Assembly (NCBI GenBank): GCA_030562195.1
Contig: JAUJPP010000007.1
Span: 2,108,001 to 2,172,000 of the forward strand
DNA length: 64,000 nt
Origin: Nipponacmea schrenckii
Taxonomy: Eukaryota > Mollusca > Gastropoda > Lottiidae
Direction of reading: 5' to 3'
How positions within the stretch are numbered: the stretch's first letter is position 1; every line of letters starts with the position of its first letter. Both the position numbers and the translations under genes were made by a program. The notes below the pieces were generated by a model. That model made no database searches. It was not told where the DNA came from and saw nothing but the letters and a program-made list of their open reading frames with translations. Below are positions 1-11,104 of this stretch, piece by piece.

Positions 1-1380
1 TTTTGTTACGGAGAAGGATAAGAATGTGATCTGACAATTTAAATTAGTTCTCTTTAAACTTCGTGTAGACGAACAGGGATCAGAATTATGTTGGTGTCTG
101 CAAACGTTTTATAAGCGTGTAAAGCGAATAATCACAATTTTATTAGAATATTACATATAACTTAAATTAGCACAGAATGTAAATGAAACTTGTTTCGCAT
201 TAGCAACCTACAACACAGGATCATTTAATTTTGAACCAATACATCTACTAACTACTATAACTATCAAACACTATCTAGTTTGTAATACCTAATATCCTCT
301 GGAAGCGAACGTTGACTTGCCATCTACCACCGCCAACTATATGTATTCCCCGAGACGATTGGTAATATAACAATAATGCTGTATAATCAGATAATCAGAG
401 TATCTGATTGGTTAGCAGATTGCGAATAGTCAACACTGATCAACCTCTTTTCTAAATTGAAGAACTCGTAACACCAATATATTGTACAGAAAACCTTTAG
501 AATGTATGGGTTGTCTTATAATTCATTAAATATCGCTTTTATATGACCTTGTCTGCCTTTGCAGTCCGGAGGGAGCACGCTATGATGTTTGAACTACCGA
601 AATTTCAATTTTGAAATTCATGGCTAAACGTGACTGATTTTAAACACTGTAATCTGTTACCCTTCTGCCACTTCATATTCCAGCGTGCAGAGAATTGCAC
701 CGTTGTTATTATTCGTTTAAACATCAATTGGTTGGAGGCAAATAAGTCCTTGGTGATTGTGTAAAATAAATAACATTCTGCCGACATCATTCTTAAGCTT
801 AGCAATAATCTACTTCCGTATCAGTGAACAAAACGTAATGAAATGGAAGACTTTGTCAAAGATTATTGACTTTGACTTAAAGAATAAAGAATTGCAAAAC
901 TTGAACTGTTCTTTAGAAAGTTAAACAAATGACCTCATAAAAGCCACATCATTTAACTTCTCAGAGTGACATTTATAGAGTCAAAACAGAAGTCAAAATC
1001 AGGTTCTATATTTGGAACAATCTCTCGTGATTTTACAGTTTTCTCAGAACTAATATCAATTCAGAGACGCTAACTGACTGTGACCAAATGTGAAATTTAA
1101 TCATGTCCATAACATTGTTGGTTTATCCAAAATCTTCCATGATAAACATCACTAACCCTGGAATACTGTGAATAAAATATCTCAGTATTATTAACAACAC
1201 AAATGTCACTCTAGGGGAACTGGAAATCTACCTCAATGATCGCCGTCTAAATTGACATGTCCGAGATTGTTTTAAATTTATAAACTAGTGTCCAAAAGAA
1301 ACGATACCATCTGTTTGCAACGTCAAACAATATAGAAATCTAGGATTGGTGTTAGGTATTTGAAAAATCCTTTCACAACA
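1..1380. other. Left-end non-coding stretch
   Basis: I see no gene here. The open frames are short, AT-rich and lack splice context or recognisable protein motifs. The stretch may be intergenic DNA or intron of a gene that starts to the left. Confidence 0.4.
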
Positions 1381-1389
1381 TCTTAACAA

Positions 1390-1570
1390 TAGGTTGATGA
1401 AGATGAAGTTAAACGTCTTATGACGATGGGAGTGATGCGTTGCCATTCCTCAAGGAGACATCGTAGACGTCCTGTGCGTTGACCAGAGGCACAGGGCGAC
1501 ATCAGGTTTGCCTGTCGAGGTGGCCCCCACAAGTGCTCGAAGGGATTCTTTCCGTTGAACATGAGGATCA
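1390..1570 (-). pseudogene. Remnant of a Tc1-like transposase C-terminus
   Basis: On the minus strand a short frame reads NPFEHLWG followed about 30 residues later by LLEEWQRI and IRRL. This resembles the end of Tc1-type DDE transposases, where the catalytic region is followed by a phrase like NPIEHLWD and then a conserved EEW..IP...IRRL segment. The stretch is also richer in G and C than its surroundings. No complete transposase frame, catalytic domain or terminal repeats are visible, so this is an old broken copy. The identification rests on a few short matches and is moderate at best. Confidence 0.45.
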
Positions 1571-2634
1571 TGGCGAAACGTATCCAGTCCCTCGGGTATC
1601 AGTCGGACTGGCCTGGCCCATATCAGTATGTTGTTCAAGGTGTCGAGGCGTCAGAAGCGGTCCGGGATGAGGTGACCTGTTACCATACTGTCGTACTCCT
1701 GTAGACGCCCTGTCCACTGATCCTGTGTCTTAGTGCCCAGGTGTATTTCCCCGGATGTAACGACCTTAACGGGGTGTGGCTGCTTGATTCTTCCATTCTT
1801 CGGCCTGTATGACGCCTGACATTGGGTTTGAACTAGATATAAAGGTATTTCTAGTATAGCTGTTAAAAATTGTCTGAAAACACAGGAAATCCATGAAAAC
1901 ACTCAATCTTAAATAATTATTCTCCGTCAGAGATTGCGTAACCATTTTTACAAACTTATAAATCGTGTTATATAAATAATGTGTAGTTTTATTAAATAAG
2001 TCCCACAGACTAACACTCGTTTGTGCAAAAGGCTTTGATTGAATTTCCTATCTAGCTTGAAATTTATATAAATTAATTTGTTTCAATGACGTTTTTGAAT
2101 GCATGCATGCACAAGATTATCGTCACGACGGCATTATTGGAAGAGTTAAAGGAGTGATGAATGAATTATTTTAGAAATTTAGCATTGGAGTTGGTGTGGC
2201 TGGTATACTATGTATGTTGAAGGGTTATAGACGTAAATACATCTTTATTATTAGATGCATGCATTTTTTACGGTGTCTTGCTACGGGTTGTATCTGCACA
2301 TGAGAATGTATTCAATTTTCAGAATGGAAAAATTCGTATAAATAGAAATGTTCACTAAAACTAGAATTATGATTTAAAGCTGAAGTGATATGGATAGCTG
2401 AAATTTAACTCTTGAATTCGAAAAACAGAAAGACTATCTATTTTAGATAAGATAATTAAGATACATGTTAGATAGTCCAACTGACCAGGTTCTACCAATT
2501 ATTTATTATATATTTGAGATTAAAGATGGTCACTATTAATCAAAATAGAATAAGAAATACTATTTATATAATACGTATGATTACATCGAACAATATGAAC
2601 TGTTTAAAAAGCGCATTCAACATCCAACCTATAC

Positions 2635-2943
2635 CTCGTAATTCTGAAGAATTTGCATTTTAGCTTTAATATAAACAATACTCTGGTCAGTTTTTTCAAC
2701 TTGTTCAGTTATTCGGCTAGGCCGTGTGTGCTGCAAGATGTTTACGTCCTTCATTACTCCAAGTGGAAATGCATGCTCTTTTTGAAAACTTTTACTCGTC
2801 TGACACTGACCTAGTTTGTCCATCGTTTCACTTACGATGTGATTTTTGTTATGGATTGCTTGTTTAATAATTGAATCATGGTGAATGATTTCAACCTCAA
2901 TGCAGATATTGTTTGAGCAAACCTGGGCACTCCACGCCGCCTG
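2635..2943 (-). CDS. Possible internal exon of an unrecognised minus-strand gene
   Basis: Reading the minus strand, a frame of 103 codons without a stop runs from an acceptor-like site (ATATCAG, ending at 2944) to a donor-like site (GAG|GTATAG, at 2634). The translation is mixed and not low-complexity; it includes the segments NICIEVEIIHHDS and KTDQSIVYIKAKMQIL. I do not recognise a family. In DNA this AT-rich an open run of this length is uncommon but not impossible by chance. No partner exon was found. It could equally be a shadow in non-coding DNA. Confidence 0.2.
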
Positions 2944-3077
2944 CTGATATCTTCAACAATGGAGTATTAAGAAGAATGTATAGTACATGGAATCGATTTA
3001 ACTACCTCTATAGAATGGCCTGTACAATATGAAACAATATATAATTAATAATGTTGGTCTTATTGTTTATATTACAG

Positions 3078-6000
3078 ATGACTAGTCATGGCTGATTCTT
3101 GATTCCAAGTCAGTTTCTTCACTTCAACAACCACAGTCAGTTACCACACCTGTACAATGGCAAAGCTGTGTCGACTCGTGCAACTTAATGATCGTTTTAA
3201 TTCTCAGGTATTTACCTTCACTTTACCAGGGAAAATTACGAGAGAATTTACACCAGATACTTACGCAAAGGAATTTGTATACGGTTTTCAGAAATGGGTT
3301 GTGTCTTTTATAAGAAGTGAACGTCATATTGGTGTTTTTCTACGGTTGCAGACTGCTGCAAAGGACACAACGTGTAGTTTAGACTTTACATTTACAGCAT
3401 TAAACAGGGAACATTTTACAAGGAACGAGTCGATACCTTTTAAAGGTAGCCAATTCACATTTCATGAACATACCCATGGACGAAAAAACTTTATGGAAAT
3501 GGAGGATGTCGTACACAGAAAATTTCTGCAGGACAACGGTGATCTATTAATAGAATTGGAAATGAGAAAAATAAGCTGCTTGTATGAAAATCATATGAAA
3601 ATGATTAAAGAAGGTCAATCTCGTCATGGTTATGGTGATCGTCTGGAAACAACATATTTTTCCTTTGGTCTTTTTGATTGGAGTATTTCGTTATTTCCGG
3701 ATGTGACGTCTACTGAGGCTGATGGAAGTGTCGCGGTTCAGCTTCAACGGCACACAAGTTTTGATCACATGTGTAACGTGAAATACAGGGTGATTTTAGG
3801 CGATGATGCATCTTTTGATTCTGGTGAATTAACCCAGATGTTAGATGCCTCGGGATTTGGTGACCCATTTACTGTTGGTTCTTCAATATCTCGTCTGTCT
3901 CGTGGTAAGAACTCTCTTAAAGTGAAGGTGGAAATGATGTCGGTTGTGTCTGTAAGTGAGGTACCACTTCCAGTCTCCAATAATTCTAAAGGAAGGGCTC
4001 ATTGCTATGATCGTGATAAACAAGCCTGGATGTTGGAGACCGATACTTCTGGCAAATTCCTGTCATTTCGCCTCTATTACACAGATATATCACATGTTCC
4101 ACGGCGATTTTGTAGATATGTTGTGTGGGATTTATCAGTTGTCTGTGGTAACAAAATAGTAAACGTTGGTGAAGGTCCATATAGTAAATATTATATACAA
4201 CAAGATCTTGACGAAGGATTCTTTATGAGAACGAATATCTCTATGGATGAGGTAAGAGATCACAATGTAAAGGGAAATCATAATTGTATCCTTTAAAGGA
4301 GCCCAGGCTTTATTTGCTTCGGACAATCATCCGACAGCCTCAAACACATGAAATCTTTTGGTTAGCTAATCAGAAATAGTCTACAGAGCTTACCTTTGAA
4401 ATTTGAGCCTTCAAATCCATGTGTATCCATAATTATCCGTGTTTGAAAAATCATAATGTCCTAAGAAATTACGAACGTCCCGCCATATTGGAAAACGGTT
4501 CGTCTTGATAATCAAAGAGTTATCCTTCCCGTCGTGCAATAGCGGTCATCTATATAAATAGACTACAACGCATTTTTCAATTGTAGACTTTGTCAACAGG
4601 ACACACAATTTTCAGACTGACTGGAGACCAGCCGCGTACAGCACGGAAAAAAAATGAAAAGTGAAATTTTTTGTTTGAGGTATATTTCAAGGTATTTTGC
4701 GATTTTCTTAGAGCTTGAGTATTTCTGAGGACTGTTTAAATGTAACAAAGGCCCAAAACGACCCATAAAAATCAAGCCTGGGCCTCTTTAATGGTTTCTC
4801 TGTCACTTCAGATCAGATTTCAGCTAAATCTAGTGGTATCACTCTGCATTACAAACATAAAACTTCCCTCCTTCTGTAATTTTTTTTGCCAGGAAATGGC
4901 TGGCATTACTTCCCGGCATGAACATAAGGCCTTACAATTATATTAGTCCTTTAGTCTCGTTTGTTGAATGCGTTGCATAGCTTTGCTTTTGTAGTTCTTA
5001 AAGATGGGTTGCCTTATTTTCATATATATATGTACCATAATTGAACCGGTAAGACTTATATCAATAGAAAGTAGAGGTGGTCTCATGACTGGGAAAAATA
5101 CCAGATGGTCCCACATGTCATTAATTAACTCGTAATGAGGCTAATTATGACCGGAATTCCCACGGTAGGATACTAACATAGGTATGTACGTCAAGTCTCA
5201 AATGTCGTTCAAATGTTGTTGATCTTTTTTTGATCATCCAGTCTGTCGATTCGGTACATAAATCATGACGTAACCGGACGCTGTTGTTATTGTCCACATT
5301 CCTTAATATTTTCCACAATAACAATGGCATTTTGGTATTCCATTTATTATCTCTAGCAAAAGGCAATAAAACGTTAAAATATCATTTTGTAAAAACATTA
5401 TGAATTAATCTAAAAGTCCCTAATCTCTAAATAAGTTTTAACTCACTAATAATAAAATACAAAATCAATTTTTAGGCGCCTTCTTTCATACGACGTCATT
5501 TGGTCACGTGAACAAACATGGAGTCTAAATTTTTCGTTTCAAAGCCGATCAGAGTCAAAAGGATTCCACAAGCATTTCTACGTCCACATAGTTCCTTTGA
5601 ACTTGAGAATACATGCATTATTCATTAGAAACCCCAATTAATCAATTAGTAAGCTTACTTTGGCTCTAATTAATGAGGCAGCCCATCTTTAAAACCAACT
5701 AGTTGATAAAAATCATTAACAAATGCAATAATGTTATTGATGTCAGGCCTACTAATTAAAGTGGAATATAAAGCTAATTTCTAAAATAATTTCAAATATT
5801 TTTAAAAGGAGATAGTTTCACGAACCCTTTTATACGGTTTATTATTAGCTTAATAAATTATTGTTATTATAGACGAATGGTTTATAGGTTATTGCCCTTG
5901 AATAAGTCGCATATATGGACTTTCAAATGGTAATTCATTTGCCATCTGTTTTCATGTTAAATCACGAAATTCAACCTTCTTTATATTTTTCCAGAAATCT

Positions 6001-9000
6001 CGTTAAAAGACTTTCCAATATGTCACATGTAAGCCTGGCCAATACTTGGTGTCTGTACAAATATTCAGTATGACCATGAAAATATGACTATATTTGATCC
6101 TTATCCGCCTTACTGTCACTATATGACTAAAATTATCCTACTACATTGTACATCTCTCATACTCGCACAAAACAAAATGGTAAAATATTGGCAAATTGTC
6201 AGCTTGTTGGGTTAGAGTAGCCGATTTACTGGCAGTTTCATTCAGAATTTGATTAGATTACACACAGAAAAAATTCTCTTTTAAATAAAATTAGATTTCC
6301 ATTATTCTGAGATGTCATTGAAGTACCACTACTAATATTTCCTATGAGACACACTGATTCAGTAATTGGGATCTTAAGAGACTAAACTATGAAGGTTTAG
6401 TCGTTCAAGTAATAAAGGGTTGATAGCCAATAAAAAAAACAGATCTGTTTGGCGACATAGAGATGATACTGATTTAAATTGACATTTCTTATTTTTGTGT
6501 TTACTTGTATAAGGCACCCAAAAATATTAGCCTGCCTTACTTTTGTTGAACTCAGCAAGTATGTCAGGACTGAAACAGGAGAGGCATAGAAACGATTGGA
6601 CGTCGGTTAAAGTGCAAGGGCAAATGACTTTAACATAAGTCGCACCCTTGATAACAGAACAATGCTACAAAACGGATTATTTCGAATGTTCATTACATTG
6701 TGGTAAAGCCAAGGGCAATAACTGTCCCTCGAAATGATTTATCTTCAACCTGATCTGTGATCACCCTAATCATCATAAAAGGCCTATACCAAATACGTAG
6801 ATCCCGTTTCTTATTGAAGCATAGCAGAGGCAACAACCCGTGTTCAAATATGCGTGCATAAATGACAGCTATGCACGAATACTGAATAGATTTACCTCGT
6901 CCTCTCACAAATTAAACAAATTTAATGAGTTGCTTAAACTGTCTGACATGTCAAAATATAGTCCGTTAAAACAAAACATTAAAAAGACAATATATGACTT
7001 ATATTTTATTTTAGCTTTCAGACCCAGACAATGAGTTTATTGATTTGAATGATAAGAAATTAACAATTTATATCAAATGGATCCAATCGCATCTCCTTGT
7101 CTTCCCCAATTATAATAATTTAGATGATGTGACCAGACTTCATAAGCATCAAATGGGGTGAGTAAACTACTCATTTATTATTCATCATTTGCAAGTCGTT
7201 TCATGCCATTTTTCTATATCTTGAACTTTTTTCGTCATTCTAGTGTTTATTTAACTTGTTGTGTAACTGTAGAATGACATCTGTCGTTGTTTCTTGTTTA
7301 CCTTTATAATCTTAATAGAGATATTGGCTTTCAGATAAAAAGAGACCTTGAGGAATGGGCGCATTATAAAATTATTTGTTTTCATGTAAGGTACTTTGCT
7401 GTAAAGTGTCTTGTCTGTGCCTTTCACAATGGCAGCTTCCTGTGGTATGATCTCTCTGGACTACTGTTTCTATAGTCTTACTGTCTAATAACAGAACCTA
7501 ACATACTCCCTTGGCTCATATAAAATAGTGTTCTGTCCACCAAATGGCGACTAATAAGCTACAGAGTTTTTAGACATATATATATATTGTAAAGTCTCTT
7601 GAGACCATCTAGATTTTAAGAATAGGGCTAATTAGTGAATGTCTGAATGACCATGTCTTACTTCCGCTGTCTAAAGTCAATTACGCTGATATTTTGATCG
7701 TAACATTGTGCTTTTTAATGAGTTGTTCCAGACATGTTCATGGTTTTGTCGCTGTTATTCATTAATTCTAGAGAAACTAATACTAAGTAGGTTTTTTTTT
7801 AGATAATTAGAATCTTACAGATTCTATCTATCGATTTGGTTAATTTTCTAGAGTATAATCACTAGATATTACAATTTCTCAGTTATAAATTCTAGGGTAT
7901 TATGTGTAAAGGTCGAGATTGATATTTTAATGATAGTTTTATTACAATATGGCACTGTTTAAATAATGTATATTGAAAGATTATAGAGTGTCAATGTTTA
8001 AGATTATTGTGAAATAGGTTTATGATAATAGGTTATAGAGTGTCAATGTTAAAGAATAATGTGAAATATTGTGAAATAGGTTTATGATAATAGGTTGTAG
8101 AGAGTCAATGTTTAAAAAGATTGTGAAATATGTTTATAATAATAGGTTATAGAAAGTCAATGTTTAAGAATATTGTGAAATAGGTTTATGATAATAGGTT
8201 ATAGAGTGTCAATGTTAAAGAATAATGTGAAATATTGTGAAATAGGTTTATGATAATAGGTTGTAGAGAGTCAATGTTTAAAAATACTATGAAATATGTT
8301 TATAATAATAGGTTATAGAGAGTCAATGTTTAAGAATATTGTGAAATAGGTTTTTGATAATAGGTCTTAGAGAGTCAATGTTTAAGAATATTGTGGAATA
8401 GGTTTATGATAATAGGTTGTAGAGAGTCAATGTTTAAAAATATTGTGAAATAGGTTTATAATAATAGGTTATAGAGAGTCAATGTTGTCATGAATATTGT
8501 GAAATAGGTTTTAATAATAGGTTTAAAGAGTCAATGTTTAAAAATATTGTGAAATAGGTTTATAATAATAGGTTGTAGAGAGTCAATGTTTAGGAATATT
8601 GTGAAATAGGTTTATGATAATAGGTTGTAGAGAGTCAATGTTAAAGAATAATGTGAAATATTGTGAAATAGGTTTATAATAATAGGTTGTAAAGAGTCAA
8701 TGTTTAGGAATAATAGTTTTAACAATAGGTTTAGAATGACATATGTTGTGATGTTGTGAGCTAAGTTTATAAGAAAGGTTTAGAATGACAATATGTCATG
8801 ATTTTGAGATAAGTTTATAAGGAAAGGTTTAAAATGACAATATGTCATATATTATGAAATAAGTTTATAAGAAAGGTTTAGAATGACAATATGTCATGAT
8901 ATTATGAGATAAGTTTATAACGAAAGGTTTAGAATGACAATATGTCATGATATTATGAGATAAGTTTATAAGAAAGGTTTAAATGACAATATGTCATGAT

Positions 9001-10704
9001 ATTATGAGATAAGTTTATAAGGAAAGGTTTAGAATGACAAATGTCATGATATTGTGAGATAAGTTTATAAGGAAAGGTTTAAAATGACAATATTCATATA
9101 TTTGAGATAAGTTTATAAGGAAAGGTTTAAAATGACAATATGTCATGATATTGTGAGATAAGTTTATAAGGAAAGGTTTAGAATGACAATATGTCATGAT
9201 ATTATGAGATAAGTTTATAAGGAAAGGTTTAGAATGACAATATGTCATGATATTATGAGATAAGTTTATAAGGAAAGGTTTAGAATGACAATATGTCATG
9301 ATATTGTGAGATAAGTTTATAAGGAAAGGTTTAGAATGACAATATGTCATGATATTGTGAGATAAGTTTATAACGAAAGGTTTAGAATGACAATATGTCA
9401 TGATATTGTGAGATAAGTTTATAAGGAAAGGTTTAGAATGACAATATGTCATGATATTGTGAGATAAGTTTATAAGGAAAGGTTTAGAATGACAATATGT
9501 CATGATATTATGAGATAAGTTTATAAGGAAAGGTTTAGAATGACAATATGTCATGATATTGTGAGATAAGTTTATAACGAAAGGTTTTAGAAGGACAATG
9601 TTTAAGAATGTTGTGAGATAAGTTTATAACGAAAGGTTTTAGAACGACAATGTTTAAGAATGTTGTGAGATAAGTTCATAACGAAAGGTTTAGGATTTTT
9701 GAGATGATTTTTATAAGGAAAGTTCATATAGAATTACAATGTTTAAGACTATTGTAAGAAGCATTTATAACGAATGACAATGTTAAGGGTATTGTGAGGT
9801 AAATTAAAAGGGAAGGTTATATAGGATGTCATTATTTAAGAATATGGTAAAACGTATGTTTTTAATGGAAGTTTACAAATCTTCAATAATTAAGATTATT
9901 GTAGTTCTTGAGAATATGGTAAAATAACTTGATATAAAGGTTTAAGAATGTCACTTTTCAAGAATATCCAAATAGGTTTATAGACTAATATAAATTTTAG
10001 GAGTATCAATAATCAGAAAGGCTGTAAAGTGTCATTGTTAATAGTCATTAAGAATAATGACAGTGGCGGATGTTAATAGCTTTATCCATATAATATATGT
10101 ATATCAATGCCTATCACACAATCGTTTATCCAAGAATTCATTATTCCAACCTATTTTTGTAATGGTCTGTTTCTAATTTGATTATCAAAGACAATCGCTA
10201 TCCATAAATCTATATTGGTAATTTTCGACTTGTCTAAGTACAACACGATTGTCCCTATGGGTGCAAGTTTATGTCAACAGGTTGTTGGTATGAATAATTT
10301 AGTACCATTATCAAATGACCAAAGGGGAAACTGGTATGTCTGTAGCACTAGAGAGAACTAATATGCACGATGATTGCTAATATTGATTAACGTACTGGAG
10401 AAAACTGCATGTGACATGTAACATTTTGAAATACATATAATAATATTATTTTGTATTGCATATTTTTCTAATTGGTGTCCAGTGCATTTTTCATTTCTAT
10501 CTCTATCCTTTTAAACTTAAGCTTAATGGTACATTATTTGTGGGTAGAACTTACACGATTCTTTTTTTTTCTTTCAGACGAGAAATAATGGCCTTACAAG
10601 CCGAGAATTATGCCTTAGAGAAACAACTATATAGTTACCAACAGTCTATAGCGAAAACCAACTCGTTAAAAACCAGGCAAAATTCAGATCCTCTAAGACA
10701 TTGA
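3078..10704 (+). CDS. MATH/TRAF-like repeat protein with C-terminal coiled coil (454 aa)
   Basis: I read three coding exons: 3157-4251, 7015-7157 and 10578-10704 (stop TGA). They join in frame (phases 0 and 2) through GAG|GTAAGA, TTTTAG|CTTTCA, GG|GTGAGT and CTTTCAG|ACG. The first exon has an acceptor at 3077 and about 79 bases of 5' UTR, so an upstream non-coding exon is likely. Residues about 15-145 look like a MATH/TRAF fold: KWVVSFI, then FTFTALN, then an acidic end before LLIELEMRK. Residues about 165-270 (FDWSISLFPD, DGSVAVQLQR, SLKVKVEM) and about 290-365 look like two more diverged copies. Exon 2 gives a hydrophobic segment (IYIKWIQSHLLVF). The last exon gives a short coiled coil (IMALQAENYALEKQLYSY). 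A large N-terminal exon ending at a donor means that the same frame running on to 4296 is intron read-through. I do not recognise the family; the MATH-like reading is inference from residue pattern, not a database match. Confidence 0.6.
4297..4787. mobile_element. TTAA-flanked short inverted-repeat element 1 (491 bp)
   Basis: Terminal inverted repeats read AGGAGCCCAGGCTT at the left and AAGCCTGGGCCTCT at the right. Both ends are flanked by TTAA (4293-4296 and 4788-4791), the expected target-site duplication of piggyBac- and Kolobok-type DNA transposons. There is no coding capacity. It lies 41 bp past the exon 1 donor of the MATH-like gene, so it sits at the very start of intron 1. Confidence 0.7.
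5002..5688. mobile_element. TTAA-flanked short inverted-repeat element 2 (687 bp)
   Basis: The ends are AGATGGGTTGCCT and AGGCAGCCCATCT in inverted orientation, with TTAA on both sides (4998-5001 and 5689-5692). The first about 150 bp are found again, inverted, at 54393-54535, which shows that the sequence is dispersed. No open frame of note. It lies in intron 1 of the MATH-like gene. Confidence 0.7.
5937..6110 (+). repeat. Dispersed repeat, copy 1 of a pair
   Basis: This segment (tttgccatctgttttcatgt ... aagcctggccaatacttggt) is closely similar to 16395-16600 in a USP8 intron, in the same orientation. No terminal repeats or coding sequence are apparent. It is probably a fragment of a mobile element family. 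Confidence 0.65.
7930..8740 (+). repeat. 52-bp minisatellite (array A)
   Basis: About 15 head-to-tail copies of a unit like gtgaaataggtttatgataa plus taggttatagagtgtcaatg plus tttaagaatatt, with small insertions and a repeated higher-order pattern near 8040 and 8230. It lies in intron 2 of the MATH-like gene and runs without a gap into array B, whose unit is clearly related. Confidence 0.85.
8740..9790 (+). repeat. 51-bp minisatellite (array B) with a hairpin in each unit
   Basis: About 19 copies of a 51-bp unit, gtgagataagtttataagga plus aaggtttagaatgacaatat plus gtcatgatatt. Each unit contains the inverted repeat ATGACA-ATA-TGTCAT. Copies between about 9120 and 9560 are nearly identical, which suggests recent expansion. 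The unit is a multiple of three and free of stops on the minus strand, so a false 179-codon frame appears there. It decays into diverged copies after about 9580. Confidence 0.88.
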
Positions 10705-11104
10705 AATATAACCTCTTTTTTGTTACTTATCTTTTGAATCTGTCATGTAAAAAATTGACATTTGAGCACAGCACTTTGTTCGGATGTCTTGTTGCACAAG
10801 TGTATTGATGTAAGGTTTCAAATCAAATTACTAAAGAAAAGATGCTCATTAATAATACTTTCACTATTTCAATTCACCAAGTATAAAACTATCAACATTC
10901 TGTTTATGATAGTTAATTCATGGTCCACTGTTTCAACTTATTTTTTATTTTTTCAACGATCAATACAAATTTTTCAACTCTGCACATCTTTTCCTGTTAA
11001 ATTACAACGATATAGCATTAGCAGTCAGGTTGCCATGACACTGTCAAAGTGGTTCATAACGCCTTTTCCTTAAATACAATTGCACCTCCAGCGAAGAAAA
11101 TAAA
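10705..11104 (+). other. 3' UTR of the MATH-like gene with polyadenylation signal
   Basis: The first AATAAA I noted after the stop codon, in an A-rich run (aagaaaataaataaaaaaaa), is at 11099-11104, about 395 bp downstream. It is the best candidate for the transcript end; the frames annotated in this stretch are not supported as genes. Confidence 0.4.

Noticed and set aside
4252..4296. Read-through end of the first MATH-like exon as the true C-terminus
   Set aside because: A strong donor (GAG|GTAAGA) and two downstream exons that join in phase and add a coiled coil support splicing; the read-through stops within bases of a transposon.
3765..4326. Minus-strand and alternate frames inside the large MATH-like exon
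   Set aside because: Shadows of the long plus-strand coding exon.
9015..9554. 179-codon minus-strand frame with 17-residue repeats
   Set aside because: It is the 51-bp minisatellite read in a stop-free frame; the unit length is a multiple of three and there is no splice or start context.
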